This document shows, in pieces, positions 33,301 to 42,805 of a DNA stretch of 64,000 nt. The stretch's first letter is position 1, and every line of letters begins with the position of its first letter. Position numbers and translations under genes: made by a program. The notes below the pieces were generated by a model. That model was not told where the DNA came from, did not search any database, and saw nothing but the letters and a program-made list of their open reading frames with translations. Source of the DNA: an uncultured Nitrospirales bacterium (GTDB lineage Bacteria; Nitrospirota; Nitrospiria; Nitrospirales; UBA8639); the NCBI GenBank assembly GCA_951812745.1, contig OX638327.1:62001-126000 (forward strand). The letters run 5' to 3'.

Positions 33301-35598
33301 ATGGTCACGGCGATGACTCATTTGGACCGCTATATCGCCGGGATTCTGCACCGCCGGTGGCTGGTCGTGGTACTTGCGACGCTGGGCATGCTGGTCATGA
33401 CGTCGGGTGCCCGCTTCATTACCGTTTCGAATGATTATCGCATTCTGTTCAGCGAAGACAATCCGCAGCTCCTCGCGTTCGACGCGCTGGAGAACACCTA
33501 CTCCGCGTCGAATACGGCACTGATCGCCATCGCGCCCCGAGAAGGGTCGGTGTTCACCCGGGAGACGCTCGGCGCGGTTGAGGAACTGACCGAAGCCGCA
33601 TGGCGTATGCCGTATTCCGCTCGGGTCGATTCGCTCACCAACTATTCCCATAGCGAGGCGTTCGGCGACGATCTGGTTGTCGCCCCGCTCGTGGATGACG
33701 CCCAATCGAAGAGCGACGAAGAACTGGCGCGAATCGAGGAGGTCGCGTTGAGCGCGCCCCAGATAGCCGGGCGGCTGGTCGCCCATGACGGGCGTGTGGC
33801 CGGACTGGCCATCAATTTCGTCCTGCCGGAAAACCCGGACCAGGCAGTGTTCGAAATTACCGATTATCTCAATTCGCTCCTGGAGCAGGCCCGCGTAAAC
33901 CATCCGGACATCGACTATTACATGACCGGTACCGTCGTCATCAACCGGGCTTTCGCCGACGTCACCCAGGATGAACTGGAGACCCTGGTGCCGATCGTGT
34001 TTCTTCTCATCATAGGCTTGACGGTTATTCTCCTGCGCTCGGTCCTCGGCACGGTAGCCATCGTCGCCATTCTCCTGTTCGCCATCAATACCACCATGGG
34101 GTTCGCCGGCTGGGGCGGCCTGGTGATCAGCCCCACCAACTCCGGCGTGCCGATCATCGTCATGGTGATAGCCATTGCGGATTCCATCCACGTCGTCACG
34201 AGTGTTCTCCTGGGTATGAGGCGTGGTCTGGACAGAAACGCGGCGATTGCCGAATCGATTCGCATCAATACCTACCCGGTCTTTCTCACCTCGGTCACCA
34301 CCGCAATCGGGTTCCTTAGCCTGAACGCCTCGGATTCGCCGCCTTTTCACGTCCTGGGTAATCTCGTGGCATTCGGCGTATTCTGCGCCTTCGTGTACAC
34401 CATGACGCTCCTGCCGGCCTTGCTCTCGATTCTCCCATTGCGTGCGCCCCGTGTCCGGTCGGAGGGAACCGCCTTTTTCGACCGTTTTGCCGACTTTGTC
34501 ATCGCCCGGCGTACATTCGTGCTTTGGTCCCTCACCGTGGTGGTCGTTATCCTGATAACCGGCATTCCCCGTATTGAGCTGGGCGATAACCTGACGAAGT
34601 TTTTTGACGAACGTTACAAGGTCCGGCGCGATGCCGATTACATCGTTGAAAACCTGACCGGCATCGAGAAGCTGGAATATTCCCTAAACGCAGGGAGCGA
34701 AAGCGGCATCACCGATCCCGATTCCCTGCGTAAGGTCGAGGCTTTCGCCGAATGGTATCGCCGGCAACCCGAAGTGACCCACGTCCAGGCCTTTTCGGAC
34801 ATCATGAAACGTCTGAACAAAAATATGCACGGCGACGATCCGGCTTTCTATCGCCTGCCTGAAAGCCAGAATCTCGCCGCGCAGTACCTGTTGTTGTACG
34901 AGCTTTCGCTGCCGTTCGGCAGCGATCTCAACGACCGCATCGATATCGCCAAATCCGCGACGCGCATGACCGTCGTGCTCAAGAATGCGACGTCTCGAGA
35001 CCTGCGTGAACTCGATAAGCGCGCACAGGTCTGGCTCCGCGCCAATGCCCCCGCTTTTGCGCACGAAGCATCAGGGCTGAGCGTCGTCATGGCGCATGTG
35101 TCAGAACGAAACATCGACAGCATGTTGGGCAGTACGATCTTCGCCATGGCTCTTATATCGTTCATCCTGATCTGGGTGTTCAAGAGCATCCGGATCGGAC
35201 TCCTCAGTCTTCTCCCCAATTTCATCCCTGCGCTCATGACTTTCGGCCTGTGGGGCCATCTCGTCGGCCACATGGGCATGGTTTCCTCGGTGGTCGTCGC
35301 CGTCGTTTTCGGAATCGTCGTGGACGATACGATTCATTTTCTGAGCAAATATCTGAAGGCCCGCCGCGAGGGGCTCACGGCGCCCGAGGCCGTGCGCTCC
35401 GTCTTTCACACCGTGGGCCATGCGCTATGGACCACAACCGCGGTCCTATCGGCGGGCTTTCTGGTTTTCACCGCATCGGGATTCGAGCTCAGTTGGGTGC
35501 TCGGGCTTTTGGTCACGATCACGATCATCTTCGCGTTGGCCGCCGATTTTCTGCTCCTTCCGACTCTGCTGATTGCCATCGACCGGAGAAATCCATGA
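33301..35598 (+). CDS. MMPL-type RND transporter
   Basis: A 765-residue inner-membrane exporter with two similar halves, each one helix, a large periplasmic loop and five clustered helices. The first loop spans about residues 35-215 and the second about 420-600. Family features include the Gly-Asp rich segments TNSGVPIIVMVIAIADSIHV and VVAVVFGIVVDDTIHFLSKY with the proton-relay Asp residues. This class moves lipids and other hydrophobic molecules, HpnN for hopanoids being an example. It lies 60 bases after the oxygenase gene and upstream of LolA-like and barrel genes, so it likely exports the product of the cluster. A GTG at 33298 and an ATG at 33313 are alternative starts. Confidence 0.88.
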   Translation: MVTAMTHLDRYIAGILHRRWLVVVLATLGMLVMTSGARFITVSNDYRILFSEDNPQLLAFDALENTYSASNTALIAIAPREGSVFTRETLGAVEELTEAAWRMPYSARVDSLTNYSHSEAFGDDLVVAPLVDDAQSKSDEELARIEEVALSAPQIAGRLVAHDGRVAGLAINFVLPENPDQAVFEITDYLNSLLEQARVNHPDIDYYMTGTVVINRAFADVTQDELETLVPIVFLLIIGLTVILLRSVLGTVAIVAILLFAINTTMGFAGWGGLVISPTNSGVPIIVMVIAIADSIHVVTSVLLGMRRGLDRNAAIAESIRINTYPVFLTSVTTAIGFLSLNASDSPPFHVLGNLVAFGVFCAFVYTMTLLPALLSILPLRAPRVRSEGTAFFDRFADFVIARRTFVLWSLTVVVVILITGIPRIELGDNLTKFFDERYKVRRDADYIVENLTGIEKLEYSLNAGSESGITDPDSLRKVEAFAEWYRRQPEVTHVQAFSDIMKRLNKNMHGDDPAFYRLPESQNLAAQYLLLYELSLPFGSDLNDRIDIAKSATRMTVVLKNATSRDLRELDKRAQVWLRANAPAFAHEASGLSVVMAHVSERNIDSMLGSTIFAMALISFILIWVFKSIRIGLLSLLPNFIPALMTFGLWGHLVGHMGMVSSVVVAVVFGIVVDDTIHFLSKYLKARREGLTAPEAVRSVFHTVGHALWTTTAVLSAGFLVFTASGFELSWVLGLLVTITIIFALAADFLLLPTLLIAIDRRNP

Positions 35599-35672
35599 TT
35601 CCCATCCGCGGAGAAGGGGCCGGCAGTTTGACGGCTTGGCAGACCACGTGACCTCCTGACTAGGAGAATACA

Positions 35673-37022
35673 ATGAAAGCAAAAAGAGTCGTCGTTATTG
35701 GCGGAGGAGCGGCCGGACTGAGCGCCGCCTGGACCCTCAAGAAGCGCGGCATCAACGTCATCTTGCTTGAAGCCAACGACCGGGTCGGCGGACGCTTGGG
35801 CGGCGACCGGGTGGACGGCTTTTCCATCGACGAGGGTGCCGACTTCTTCACTCCCTCTTACGACATTGCTTTTCGCTTGTGCGAGGAGTTGGAATTGCCA
35901 CTGATTTGCTCAAGAATGAACCTCGGCTGGTATAGAAGCGGCCGGTGGTTTGCGACGACCCCGGTCGTATCCCTTCGCACCTTCATCCAGAACCTGTCAG
36001 CTTTTTGGAGGTTGGGAATGTTGTCCCCTGGAGCCATGAGGTTTGTCAAGATGGTCAAGGATCAATCGGAGTACCTGAATTTCCACAGCGACTGCAGGAT
36101 CGTCGAGTTGGACGGGGAGGAGAACGCCCATGACTACATGGAAAAGATCGGTGTGCCCGAACACCTGAGGGTGACGTTGCAGGGATTTCTGGAGATGACC
36201 ATGGGCACGCTTGAACAAATGGGTGCTGCCTACGCCCTGACGTATTTGTCCGATATCATGATGAAGGCCGATAAGCTACTTGTGCCAGAGAAGGGAGTCG
36301 GTGCCCTGTCACACGCCCTGGCCGACAAATTAGGAGACATGATTCGCGTCTCCACACCCGTCAGAGGAGTGGTCATCAAGGATGGGGTTGTGACCGGCGT
36401 GATCGTGGATGACGGCTCCATCAAAGCGGATGCGGTCATCTGTGCCACCTCTGCCTCGAAGGTGGCGGAAATCATTCCTGACCTGCCCGACGGAATTCAC
36501 CAGGTGCTCAGCAAGGTAAGCTATTCCAAGGGATGTCGAGTGGTGATCGGCTTGGACCATCCCCCTCTTCCCCTCGGATGGCACGGAGCGTTGTACCCGG
36601 AGGACGAAACTCCATTGCTACTGGACCGCTCCATCAACCTGCCCGCCTGTGTGCCGCCGGGCAAGAGCACGCTCGACCTGCTCGTCGGTCGTGACCGCGC
36701 GGAGGAGTTGTTTCCACTGGACGACGAAGAAATTAAGCGCCGGATGCTTCGCGATGCGCGCCGGAATCCCCCGCCTGGTTCCAACCTTCCCGGCGACGAC
36801 GAGGGATTGTTTACTCGCGTGTACCGCTGGCGGGAGGCGGTGTGCATGGGATCGCCCGGCATGTTCAAGGCAGTGGCCCAGATGCGCCAACGCGACCGGG
36901 AGGTGAAGAACCTCTTCCTGGCAGGTGACTATATGCGGGTGCCCTGTGTGAACGGCGCTTTGGCCAGCGGCGTCGATGCGGCCGAGGAGGTTGCGAAGTT
37001 GCTGGGGGCCCGTCCATTATAA
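35673..37022 (+). CDS. FAD-dependent amine-oxidase/PPOX-like oxidoreductase
   Basis: A 449-residue flavoprotein. The N-terminal dinucleotide fold VVVIGGGAAGLSAAWTL with the following LLEANDRVGGRLGG is classical for the amine oxidase, protoporphyrinogen oxidase and phytoene desaturase superfamily. The C-terminal FAD segment LAGDYMRVPCVNGALASGVDAAEEV is also typical. AGGAGA precedes the ATG. Protoporphyrinogen oxidase itself is less likely since neighbours are not haem genes. Acting on the same substrate as the DUF2236 protein is plausible. Substrate unknown. Confidence 0.85.
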   Translation: MKAKRVVVIGGGAAGLSAAWTLKKRGINVILLEANDRVGGRLGGDRVDGFSIDEGADFFTPSYDIAFRLCEELELPLICSRMNLGWYRSGRWFATTPVVSLRTFIQNLSAFWRLGMLSPGAMRFVKMVKDQSEYLNFHSDCRIVELDGEENAHDYMEKIGVPEHLRVTLQGFLEMTMGTLEQMGAAYALTYLSDIMMKADKLLVPEKGVGALSHALADKLGDMIRVSTPVRGVVIKDGVVTGVIVDDGSIKADAVICATSASKVAEIIPDLPDGIHQVLSKVSYSKGCRVVIGLDHPPLPLGWHGALYPEDETPLLLDRSINLPACVPPGKSTLDLLVGRDRAEELFPLDDEEIKRRMLRDARRNPPPGSNLPGDDEGLFTRVYRWREAVCMGSPGMFKAVAQMRQRDREVKNLFLAGDYMRVPCVNGALASGVDAAEEVAKLLGARPL

Positions 37023-37082
37023 GACCATTATAAGAGCGGCCGCCCGGTGCTTTTTCGATCTTTATATCGATAGGAGAAAAAC

Positions 37083-37910
37083 ATGAGAATGATCCCTGCT
37101 TATCCCGTCAGATCGGTGCTTGTGCTGCTCGCGCCGTGCCTGGTCTTGTCGTTGTGGCTGGGGATGCCGTCCCTCGTGCACCCGGCCACCCCAGAGGAAA
37201 TCGGGCTCAAGATCGCCACTGAAGCCAGCGCCCGTGATGACGGCTTTGGCAATTTCACGGCCACTCAAGCCATGGTGCTGCGCAACAAGCAGGGGCAGGA
37301 GAGCCGGCGCCAGCTCCGCGTCAAGGTGCTGGAGGTAACCGATGACGGCGACAAGAGCCTGATGGTGTTCGACGAGCCACGGGACGTCAAGGGGACCGCG
37401 CTGCTCACCCACGCCCATAAGCAGGAGGCGGACGACCAATGGCTCTATCTCCCGGCGCTGAAACGGGTCAAGCGGATCAGTTCGTCGAACCGGTCCGGCT
37501 CCTTCATGGGCAGCGAATTCTCCTATGAGGACCTGAGTGCCCCGGAGGTGGAAAAATACACCTATCGGTACCTGCGGGACGAGCCGTGCGGGAAATTGAC
37601 GTGCACGGTCTGCGAACGCTTCCCGGTGGACAAGAAAGCCTCGGGCTACAGCCGCCAAGTGGTCTGGCAGGACAAGGACGAGCTGCGCACCTGGAAAGTC
37701 GAGTACTACGACCGCAAGGACTCGCACCTGAAAACGCTCACCATTGGGAACTACACGCAACACCTGGACCGGTACTGGCGCGCCGGTGAGATGACCATGG
37801 TCAATCATCTGACGGGCAAGAGTACCGTATTGAACTGGGCGGCTTATCAGTTTCGTACCAAACTCAAAGAGCGTGATTTCAGCAAGACCGGATTAAAACG
37901 GGCCCGGTGA
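37083..37910 (+). CDS. LolA-like outer membrane lipoprotein-sorting family protein
   Basis: A 275-residue exported protein with signal peptide (about 1-35), preceded by AGGAG. It belongs to the LolA-like family often encoded beside MMPL transporters; the visible segments are SLMVFDEPRDVKGTALLTHAHK, DDQWLYLPALKRVKRISSSNRSGSF and MGSEFSYEDLS, the last two very typical. LolA-fold proteins carry lipid chains across the periplasm. Its stop overlaps the start of the barrel gene, so the pair is translationally coupled. The cargo is unknown. Confidence 0.88.
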   Translation: MRMIPAYPVRSVLVLLAPCLVLSLWLGMPSLVHPATPEEIGLKIATEASARDDGFGNFTATQAMVLRNKQGQESRRQLRVKVLEVTDDGDKSLMVFDEPRDVKGTALLTHAHKQEADDQWLYLPALKRVKRISSSNRSGSFMGSEFSYEDLSAPEVEKYTYRYLRDEPCGKLTCTVCERFPVDKKASGYSRQVVWQDKDELRTWKVEYYDRKDSHLKTLTIGNYTQHLDRYWRAGEMTMVNHLTGKSTVLNWAAYQFRTKLKERDFSKTGLKRAR

Positions 37911-39271
37911 TGCGAGACGGTGCCGCTCGTTATGCCTTGGCCCTCACGACGATCTGGCTGGCGGCATCGGTTCTTGCCGTCGAAGCCCATGCGGAAATCG
38001 AGTTCGCGGCCTGGGAGTTGTCCGGGCGCGTGAGCCTCGAAAGCCGTTACTTTCCGAGAACCGGCATTGACCCCAGCCATCAGAGTTCGAATACGAACGG
38101 CTTTGTGCTGGAGCCCAAACTCTACGTTGAAGACGTCGAGGGAAGAAGCGTGACCGTGTTGCCGTTCTTTCGCTACGACAGCGCGGACCCAGTCCGCACC
38201 CACTGGGATCTGCGTGAAGCGTATGTTCTGCTGTTCGGCGAACTCGGCGAGAACGAATGGGAAGTCCGGCTGGGCGCGGACCGGGTGTTCTGGGGCGTGA
38301 CCGAATCGCAACACCTGGTCGATATCGTCAACCAGATCGACTTCCTCGAACATCCCAATGGTAAGGTGAAGTTGGGGCAACCCATGGTGCACGTGACGTG
38401 GACCGCCGATTGGGGCGTCTTGGAATTCTTCGGGCTGCCGTATCACCGCCCGCGTATCTTCCCGGGCCAAGGCGGTCGCCTGCGCTTCGCAGGACTCTTG
38501 GACAACGAGCGGGTGGAGTATCAGAGCGGGGCCGAGGAGTGGCATCCGGATTTCGCGGCCCGCTACAGTCACAGCTTCGGACCCCTGGATATCGGCGTGA
38601 GTGTATTCGATGGCACGAGCCGGGAAGCGACCCTGGTTTGTGTGCCGCCTGCTTGTAACCCGAGGGAGATCAGTGACCTCTCCAATGTCTTGATTCCGTA
38701 CTATGCGCAGATCCGTCAGTTCGGGCTGGACGCGCAACTGACGCTCGGCGCTTGGTTGTTCAAGCTGGAGGCGATGCATCGCTCGGGCGAACGCAATGCG
38801 CTCGGTCTCCAACAGGAGTCCAATGCTACCGAGTTGCGGGGAATTGGGTTTGAAGATATTCTTGGTCTGTATCGGGAAGAGGAGTACGTGGCCGCCGTGG
38901 TGGGGGGCGAATACACGTTCTATTCCGTCTTCGGCTCTACGGCCGACATCGGCCTGCTGGCCGAATGGAATTATGATGAGCGTGGCCGGCAAGCGCTTCC
39001 CAGGCGGCAGCCCCTGACGCTCGACAACGATTTTTTCTTCGGCGCGCTTCTGGCGTTCAACGACGTCGAGAGCACCGAGATCAAAGTCGCGTTTTTGACG
39101 GACGCGAGCCGTGCGACCCGCACCCTGGCTGCCGAATTCGACCGGCGGCTCTCCGATCAATGGTCTCTGCACGTGGAGTCGAGTTCGATTCTCAGCATGG
39201 ACCCAGACGACATTCAATGGGTGGGACGGCGTGACAGCTTCTTCGAGTTCCACCTGGAGTACAATTTCTAG
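37910..39271 (+). CDS. Outer-membrane beta-barrel protein
   Basis: A 453-residue protein with signal peptide (cut near AHAEIEF), then alternating amphipathic beta segments with aromatic girdles (LSGRVSLESRYF, VTVLPFFRYDS, REAYVLLFG, WEVRLGADRVFWG) and a C-terminal strand ending in Phe (FFEFHLEYNF), the usual BAM signal. The pattern resembles DUF1302-like barrels that accompany MMPL and LolA-like genes. The start overlaps the upstream stop (TGATG; GTG at 37907 is an alternative). Likely the outer-membrane end of the export path. Confidence 0.82.
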   Translation: MRDGAARYALALTTIWLAASVLAVEAHAEIEFAAWELSGRVSLESRYFPRTGIDPSHQSSNTNGFVLEPKLYVEDVEGRSVTVLPFFRYDSADPVRTHWDLREAYVLLFGELGENEWEVRLGADRVFWGVTESQHLVDIVNQIDFLEHPNGKVKLGQPMVHVTWTADWGVLEFFGLPYHRPRIFPGQGGRLRFAGLLDNERVEYQSGAEEWHPDFAARYSHSFGPLDIGVSVFDGTSREATLVCVPPACNPREISDLSNVLIPYYAQIRQFGLDAQLTLGAWLFKLEAMHRSGERNALGLQQESNATELRGIGFEDILGLYREEEYVAAVVGGEYTFYSVFGSTADIGLLAEWNYDERGRQALPRRQPLTLDNDFFFGALLAFNDVESTEIKVAFLTDASRATRTLAAEFDRRLSDQWSLHVESSSILSMDPDDIQWVGRRDSFFEFHLEYNF

Positions 39272-39278
39272 TCCCACG

Positions 39279-39294
39279 TGTCCGTGAACGGACA
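39279..39294. terminator. Hairpin between convergent barrel and kinase genes
   Basis: TGTCCG-TGAA-CGGACA forms a tight six-base stem with a GNRA-like tetraloop in the 65-base gap between convergent genes. A second stem of GGGGG and CCCCC (about 39300-39316) follows. No T-run, so terminator function is uncertain. Confidence 0.45.
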
Positions 39295-39336
39295 ACCACG
39301 GGGGGTGTCCCTCCCCCAATCATGTCCACGTCTACC

Positions 39337-41631
39337 TTATTCTGTTTCGATTCCCGTACTGCTGTGGGCTTCCGCAGGCGGTTCCAGCGGTAACAAGACA
39401 CGCATCTCAGTGAAGTTGCCGACCTCGGTGTCCACATGGATGGACCCGCCATGACGAAGCAGGATGTCGGTGGTCAGGGAGAGTCCCAGGCCGGTGCCCT
39501 TCCCGGGTTCCTTGGTGGTCACGAAAGGCTCAAAAATTTTGTCACGTACTTCATCCGGGATGCCGGGACCATTGTCCCGGATGCAGAACTCCACGTGATC
39601 CTCCAACAGCCGGCTGGAGATCGTCAGTTCAGGCAGGTAGTCGCCACCGACCTTTTTTAGCTTTTCGTTCATCGCCTGAAAGGCGTTGGTGACCAGGTTG
39701 AGGAACACGCGACAGATGTCCTGGGGGACGACGGTGATTTCTTCCATGTTTTGGTCAAGATTCTCCTTCATCTCCGCGTTGAAGGAGTTGTCTTCGGCGC
39801 GTAACGCGTGATAGGACAGGTCTACGTACTGTTTCAAGAGGGCGTTCAGGTTTGTCTTCCGCCATTCTCCTTCTTTGCTGCGGGAATGTTCCAGCATGCT
39901 GCGGACGATGTTGTCGGCTCGATTCCCATGCTCTTTGATTTTCCCGAGGCTTGTCCGCATCTCATCCAAAATCGACTTGATCTCCTCAAGGTCGAGGTTT
40001 TCGTCCTGCTTCATCAACTCCTCGATCTCATCCGCGAGTTCGATCGAGACGTTGGCGAAATTGCTGACGAAGTTGAGCGGATTCTTGATTTCGTGTGCCA
40101 CCCCGGCGGTGAGTTGACCCAAAGAGGCGAGTTTTTGCTCGGCAATGACCTGCTCCTGGGCGGCTTTCAGATTCTCCAGTGCCTGCTCCAGGTTTTCATT
40201 TTTGGCATCCAGTTCTTTCGCCAATTTTTCCACAAGATTCAGCCGTTGGACCTCATAGGCGTAACGCCGGAATACTTCCAACGCCCTGGCCATGTCCGTG
40301 ACCTCATCATTCCAGATGAGATACTTCATGTTCCGTGTCAAGTAATGGGCTGATCCCTTCACCGGCTTGACGATGTCATGCCCCTCGACCTGGACCGGGA
40401 CCTCCAGGTCGCCACTGGCCATCTCGCGCATCGTGCTGGCCAGACCCACCAGACGGCGTACCAGGTAGCGCCTCACAAACAGCGAGCCTAACACAAAAGC
40501 GCCTACGGTACCGGACACGTTGAGGAGAATCAGGAGAAGGATCCCCGTCTGCGCGGCGGCCCGGGCCGCCGCGCTGGATTGAATGGCTTCCTCGTTGATT
40601 TGCGCAACCAGATTGTTGACCTCCGACACCAGCGCTTCCGAGGTGGTTCGCGCCTTTGTCAAGGTGTCCTGCTCCTGTTCCAGCCTGAGCAACGCTTCCT
40701 GGCGCAACACAAGGACCCCTTCCGGTCCTTCCCCGATTTCACCCAGACGGGTCAGGTTTTCTTCAAGCCGGTCATCCTGCATGGAATCCGGCAGATTCGC
40801 ATAGGCGTGCATGAAATTCCGGACGGCACTGTCGAATCGTTCCTCCAGGGGAGTAAGAAACTGGCGATCCGCCAGAACCAGGACCTCATCCAACAGTAAC
40901 ACGGCCAGATTTGCGGACTGGTTCACGGTAATCAGATTGCGGTAGGCGGTCAGTTCGTCTTCCGAAGCCCGCTTATTGATAGGGCGGGCCTTGTCATCCA
41001 ACTCCCGCAATCCTGAGACCAGGTAAAAGGCCTGATCGTCAATGGCTTGGACCAGCAACCGTTCCACACGCCTGGAGGTTTCGCCCAGTTCTTCAATGAA
41101 GACGGTGAGGGCTCGGGCAATGTCCAGACGCCGGGCGGAGGATTGCTTGATCACGTCCAGATGCGTGCCGAGTTCCTCCAGGTGCGACCTGATCAATCGG
41201 GTTTGTTCGCCGAAGGCGGAGCGGGCTTCCAGTTCCAGGATGATGTTTTCGAGGGAGGCTATTTCTCGAGCCGTGGCTTCCACCACGGCCGTATGTTCGT
41301 CCTTTGAGGACACCGACACCAGACGAAAGGCGCCGTTGACCACGATGGCGCTTTTCCGGGCCACGTCTACCGAGTTGATCAGGTTGGGCATGCTGTATTC
41401 TGACAGCCGGATTTCATGCCTCAGGGTTTCATTGAAGGAATAATAGGCCAGCACCGTGGCTCCCCCCATGAGGACAACGGCGCCAAAGAGCATGAAATAC
41501 AGCCTGGAACCGACCCCCACCCGAAATGTTCGTTCGGATCCCGGCTCTTCAATGATAAGCGGTTTCGCCTGCGTCGCGGGTGCGTTGGATTCGGTCACGT
41601 CCTGGGACTCGGTGGAAGGGGATTCGTTCAT
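39337..41631 (-). CDS. Transmembrane sensor histidine kinase
   Basis: A 764-residue kinase. One helix near residues 43-65, a long mainly helical periplasmic region (about 66-362), a second helix (363-386), a HAMP region, a coiled coil (470-500), then HisKA with [12 protein letters not shown] (phospho-acceptor His513) and an HATPase domain with [14 protein letters not shown] and [10 protein letters not shown]. The start overlaps the upstream binding-protein gene by ATGA, so the two are made together. It likely senses through that periplasmic protein and signals to the receiver-phosphatase encoded two genes upstream. Confidence 0.92.
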   Translation of the reverse strand: MNESPSTESQDVTESNAPATQAKPLIIEEPGSERTFRVGVGSRLYFMLFGAVVLMGGATVLAYYSFNETLRHEIRLSEYSMPNLINSVDVARKSAIVVNGAFRLVSVSSKDEHTAVVEATAREIASLENIILELEARSAFGEQTRLIRSHLEELGTHLDVIKQSSARRLDIARALTVFIEELGETSRRVERLLVQAIDDQAFYLVSGLRELDDKARPINKRASEDELTAYRNLITVNQSANLAVLLLDEVLVLADRQFLTPLEERFDSAVRNFMHAYANLPDSMQDDRLEENLTRLGEIGEGPEGVLVLRQEALLRLEQEQDTLTKARTTSEALVSEVNNLVAQINEEAIQSSAAARAAAQTGILLLILLNVSGTVGAFVLGSLFVRRYLVRRLVGLASTMREMASGDLEVPVQVEGHDIVKPVKGSAHYLTRNMKYLIWNDEVTDMARALEVFRRYAYEVQRLNLVEKLAKELDAKNENLEQALENLKAAQEQVIAEQKLASLGQLTAGVAHEIKNPLNFVSNFANVSIELADEIEELMKQDENLDLEEIKSILDEMRTSLGKIKEHGNRADNIVRSMLEHSRSKEGEWRKTNLNALLKQYVDLSYHALRAEDNSFNAEMKENLDQNMEEITVVPQDICRVFLNLVTNAFQAMNEKLKKVGGDYLPELTISSRLLEDHVEFCIRDNGPGIPDEVRDKIFEPFVTTKEPGKGTGLGLSLTTDILLRHGGSIHVDTEVGNFTEMRVLLPLEPPAEAHSSTGIETE

Positions 41632-42785
41632 GGTGCCGACATCTTGTCTACCGGCTGGAAGCGCCCTCTTCGATCGATGCGGGTCAGGTACACTCGGTCC
41701 GACCCCTGATTGTCATCGACGCCGTAGCGTAGATGAAACCCGCCCAGATCAATGTCTCCCGCTTGTATCAACGCCTGCAGGAAGCTTTCTCTGGTAGCAG
41801 CCGGTCCGGCCAGTTTCAGACCTTCGATGGCGATGCGGCCAGCGAGGTAGCCTTCCAGCGAGACGAAGCTCGGTTTGCTGTGGGCATCGATGGCCTTCAG
41901 AGCCTCCTGGTATTGCGAGACGATCGGCAGAGTGGTATCCCGCGGAAACGGCACAACCTGGGTCACGTACACCCCGGTCCCGTCTGGCCCCAATGCTTTG
42001 GCCAGGGCCTTGCTGCCGATGAATGAAATGTTGATGAAGTACGGATTGAAGTTGAGTCGTCTCGCCCACCGGATCATGGTCGCGGCCGGCTTATAGGCAC
42101 CCACGATGACGACGGCCTCGGCGTTGGCGCGGCGCAAATCGAGCAGGGCGATTTTGACGGCCTCGGTGTTGCGGGTATAGTACACTTCTTCAATCAGGTT
42201 CAGGCCATGGCGATTGACCGCGCGGCGCAGACCGTTCAGCCCGGCCTGCCCGAAGGAGTCGTTCTGGTAGAAAATGCTGATCCGGTCTATGCCCAGATCG
42301 TCGTGAAGGCGGACCACCATTTCCTCGGTTTCCTGGTAGTAGGAGGCCCGCACGTTCACCACGTTGGGACGCTGCTTCGCGTCCCGAAGAAATTCAGCGC
42401 CGGTGAAGGGGGCAATATACGGAACTCCCGCCTCCGTGGCGATGGGTTCGGCCGATTTTGACGTTGGAGTCCCAACGGCGCCGATCAGGGCAAAAACCTT
42501 GTGCTGTTCAATCAGGGCGAGGGTATTGGCAATTGCGGCTTCCGGTTCGTATCGGTCGTCCAGCGATTCGAGGCGCAGCCGGTAGTCATGTACGCCGCCT
42601 TCACGATTGACCTCGGAAAATGCCGCGAGGAGGCCAAGGCGCATGCCGATACCCAGTTCGCGGGCCGGGCCGGTGAGTGCCGCGGACTGACCGAACACAA
42701 TGGTTTGTTGATCGGCTTCCGCCCAAGCCGGTGCCCACGGCATGACCATAACCACCACCAGGAGTAGGATCATCCGTATCATCAT
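41628..42785 (-). CDS. Periplasmic binding protein of Leu/Ile/Val (ABC) type
   Basis: A 385-residue exported protein with a clear signal peptide (MIRMILLLVVVMVMPWAPAWA). The type I binding fold is evident: IVFGQSAALTGPARELGIGMRLGLLAAFSEVN, then AVGTPTSKSAEPIATEAGVPYIAPF. No permease or ATPase gene is adjacent; instead its stop overlaps the start of the histidine kinase, which suggests ligand sensing rather than uptake. Ligand unknown; amide, amino acid or small organic anion are usual for the family. Confidence 0.88.
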   Translation of the reverse strand: MMIRMILLLVVVMVMPWAPAWAEADQQTIVFGQSAALTGPARELGIGMRLGLLAAFSEVNREGGVHDYRLRLESLDDRYEPEAAIANTLALIEQHKVFALIGAVGTPTSKSAEPIATEAGVPYIAPFTGAEFLRDAKQRPNVVNVRASYYQETEEMVVRLHDDLGIDRISIFYQNDSFGQAGLNGLRRAVNRHGLNLIEEVYYTRNTEAVKIALLDLRRANAEAVVIVGAYKPAATMIRWARRLNFNPYFINISFIGSKALAKALGPDGTGVYVTQVVPFPRDTTLPIVSQYQEALKAIDAHSKPSFVSLEGYLAGRIAIEGLKLAGPAATRESFLQALIQAGDIDLGGFHLRYGVDDNQGSDRVYLTRIDRRGRFQPVDKMSAP

Positions 42786-42805
42786 GGGAAAAGCAGGGTC
42801 GTCTA

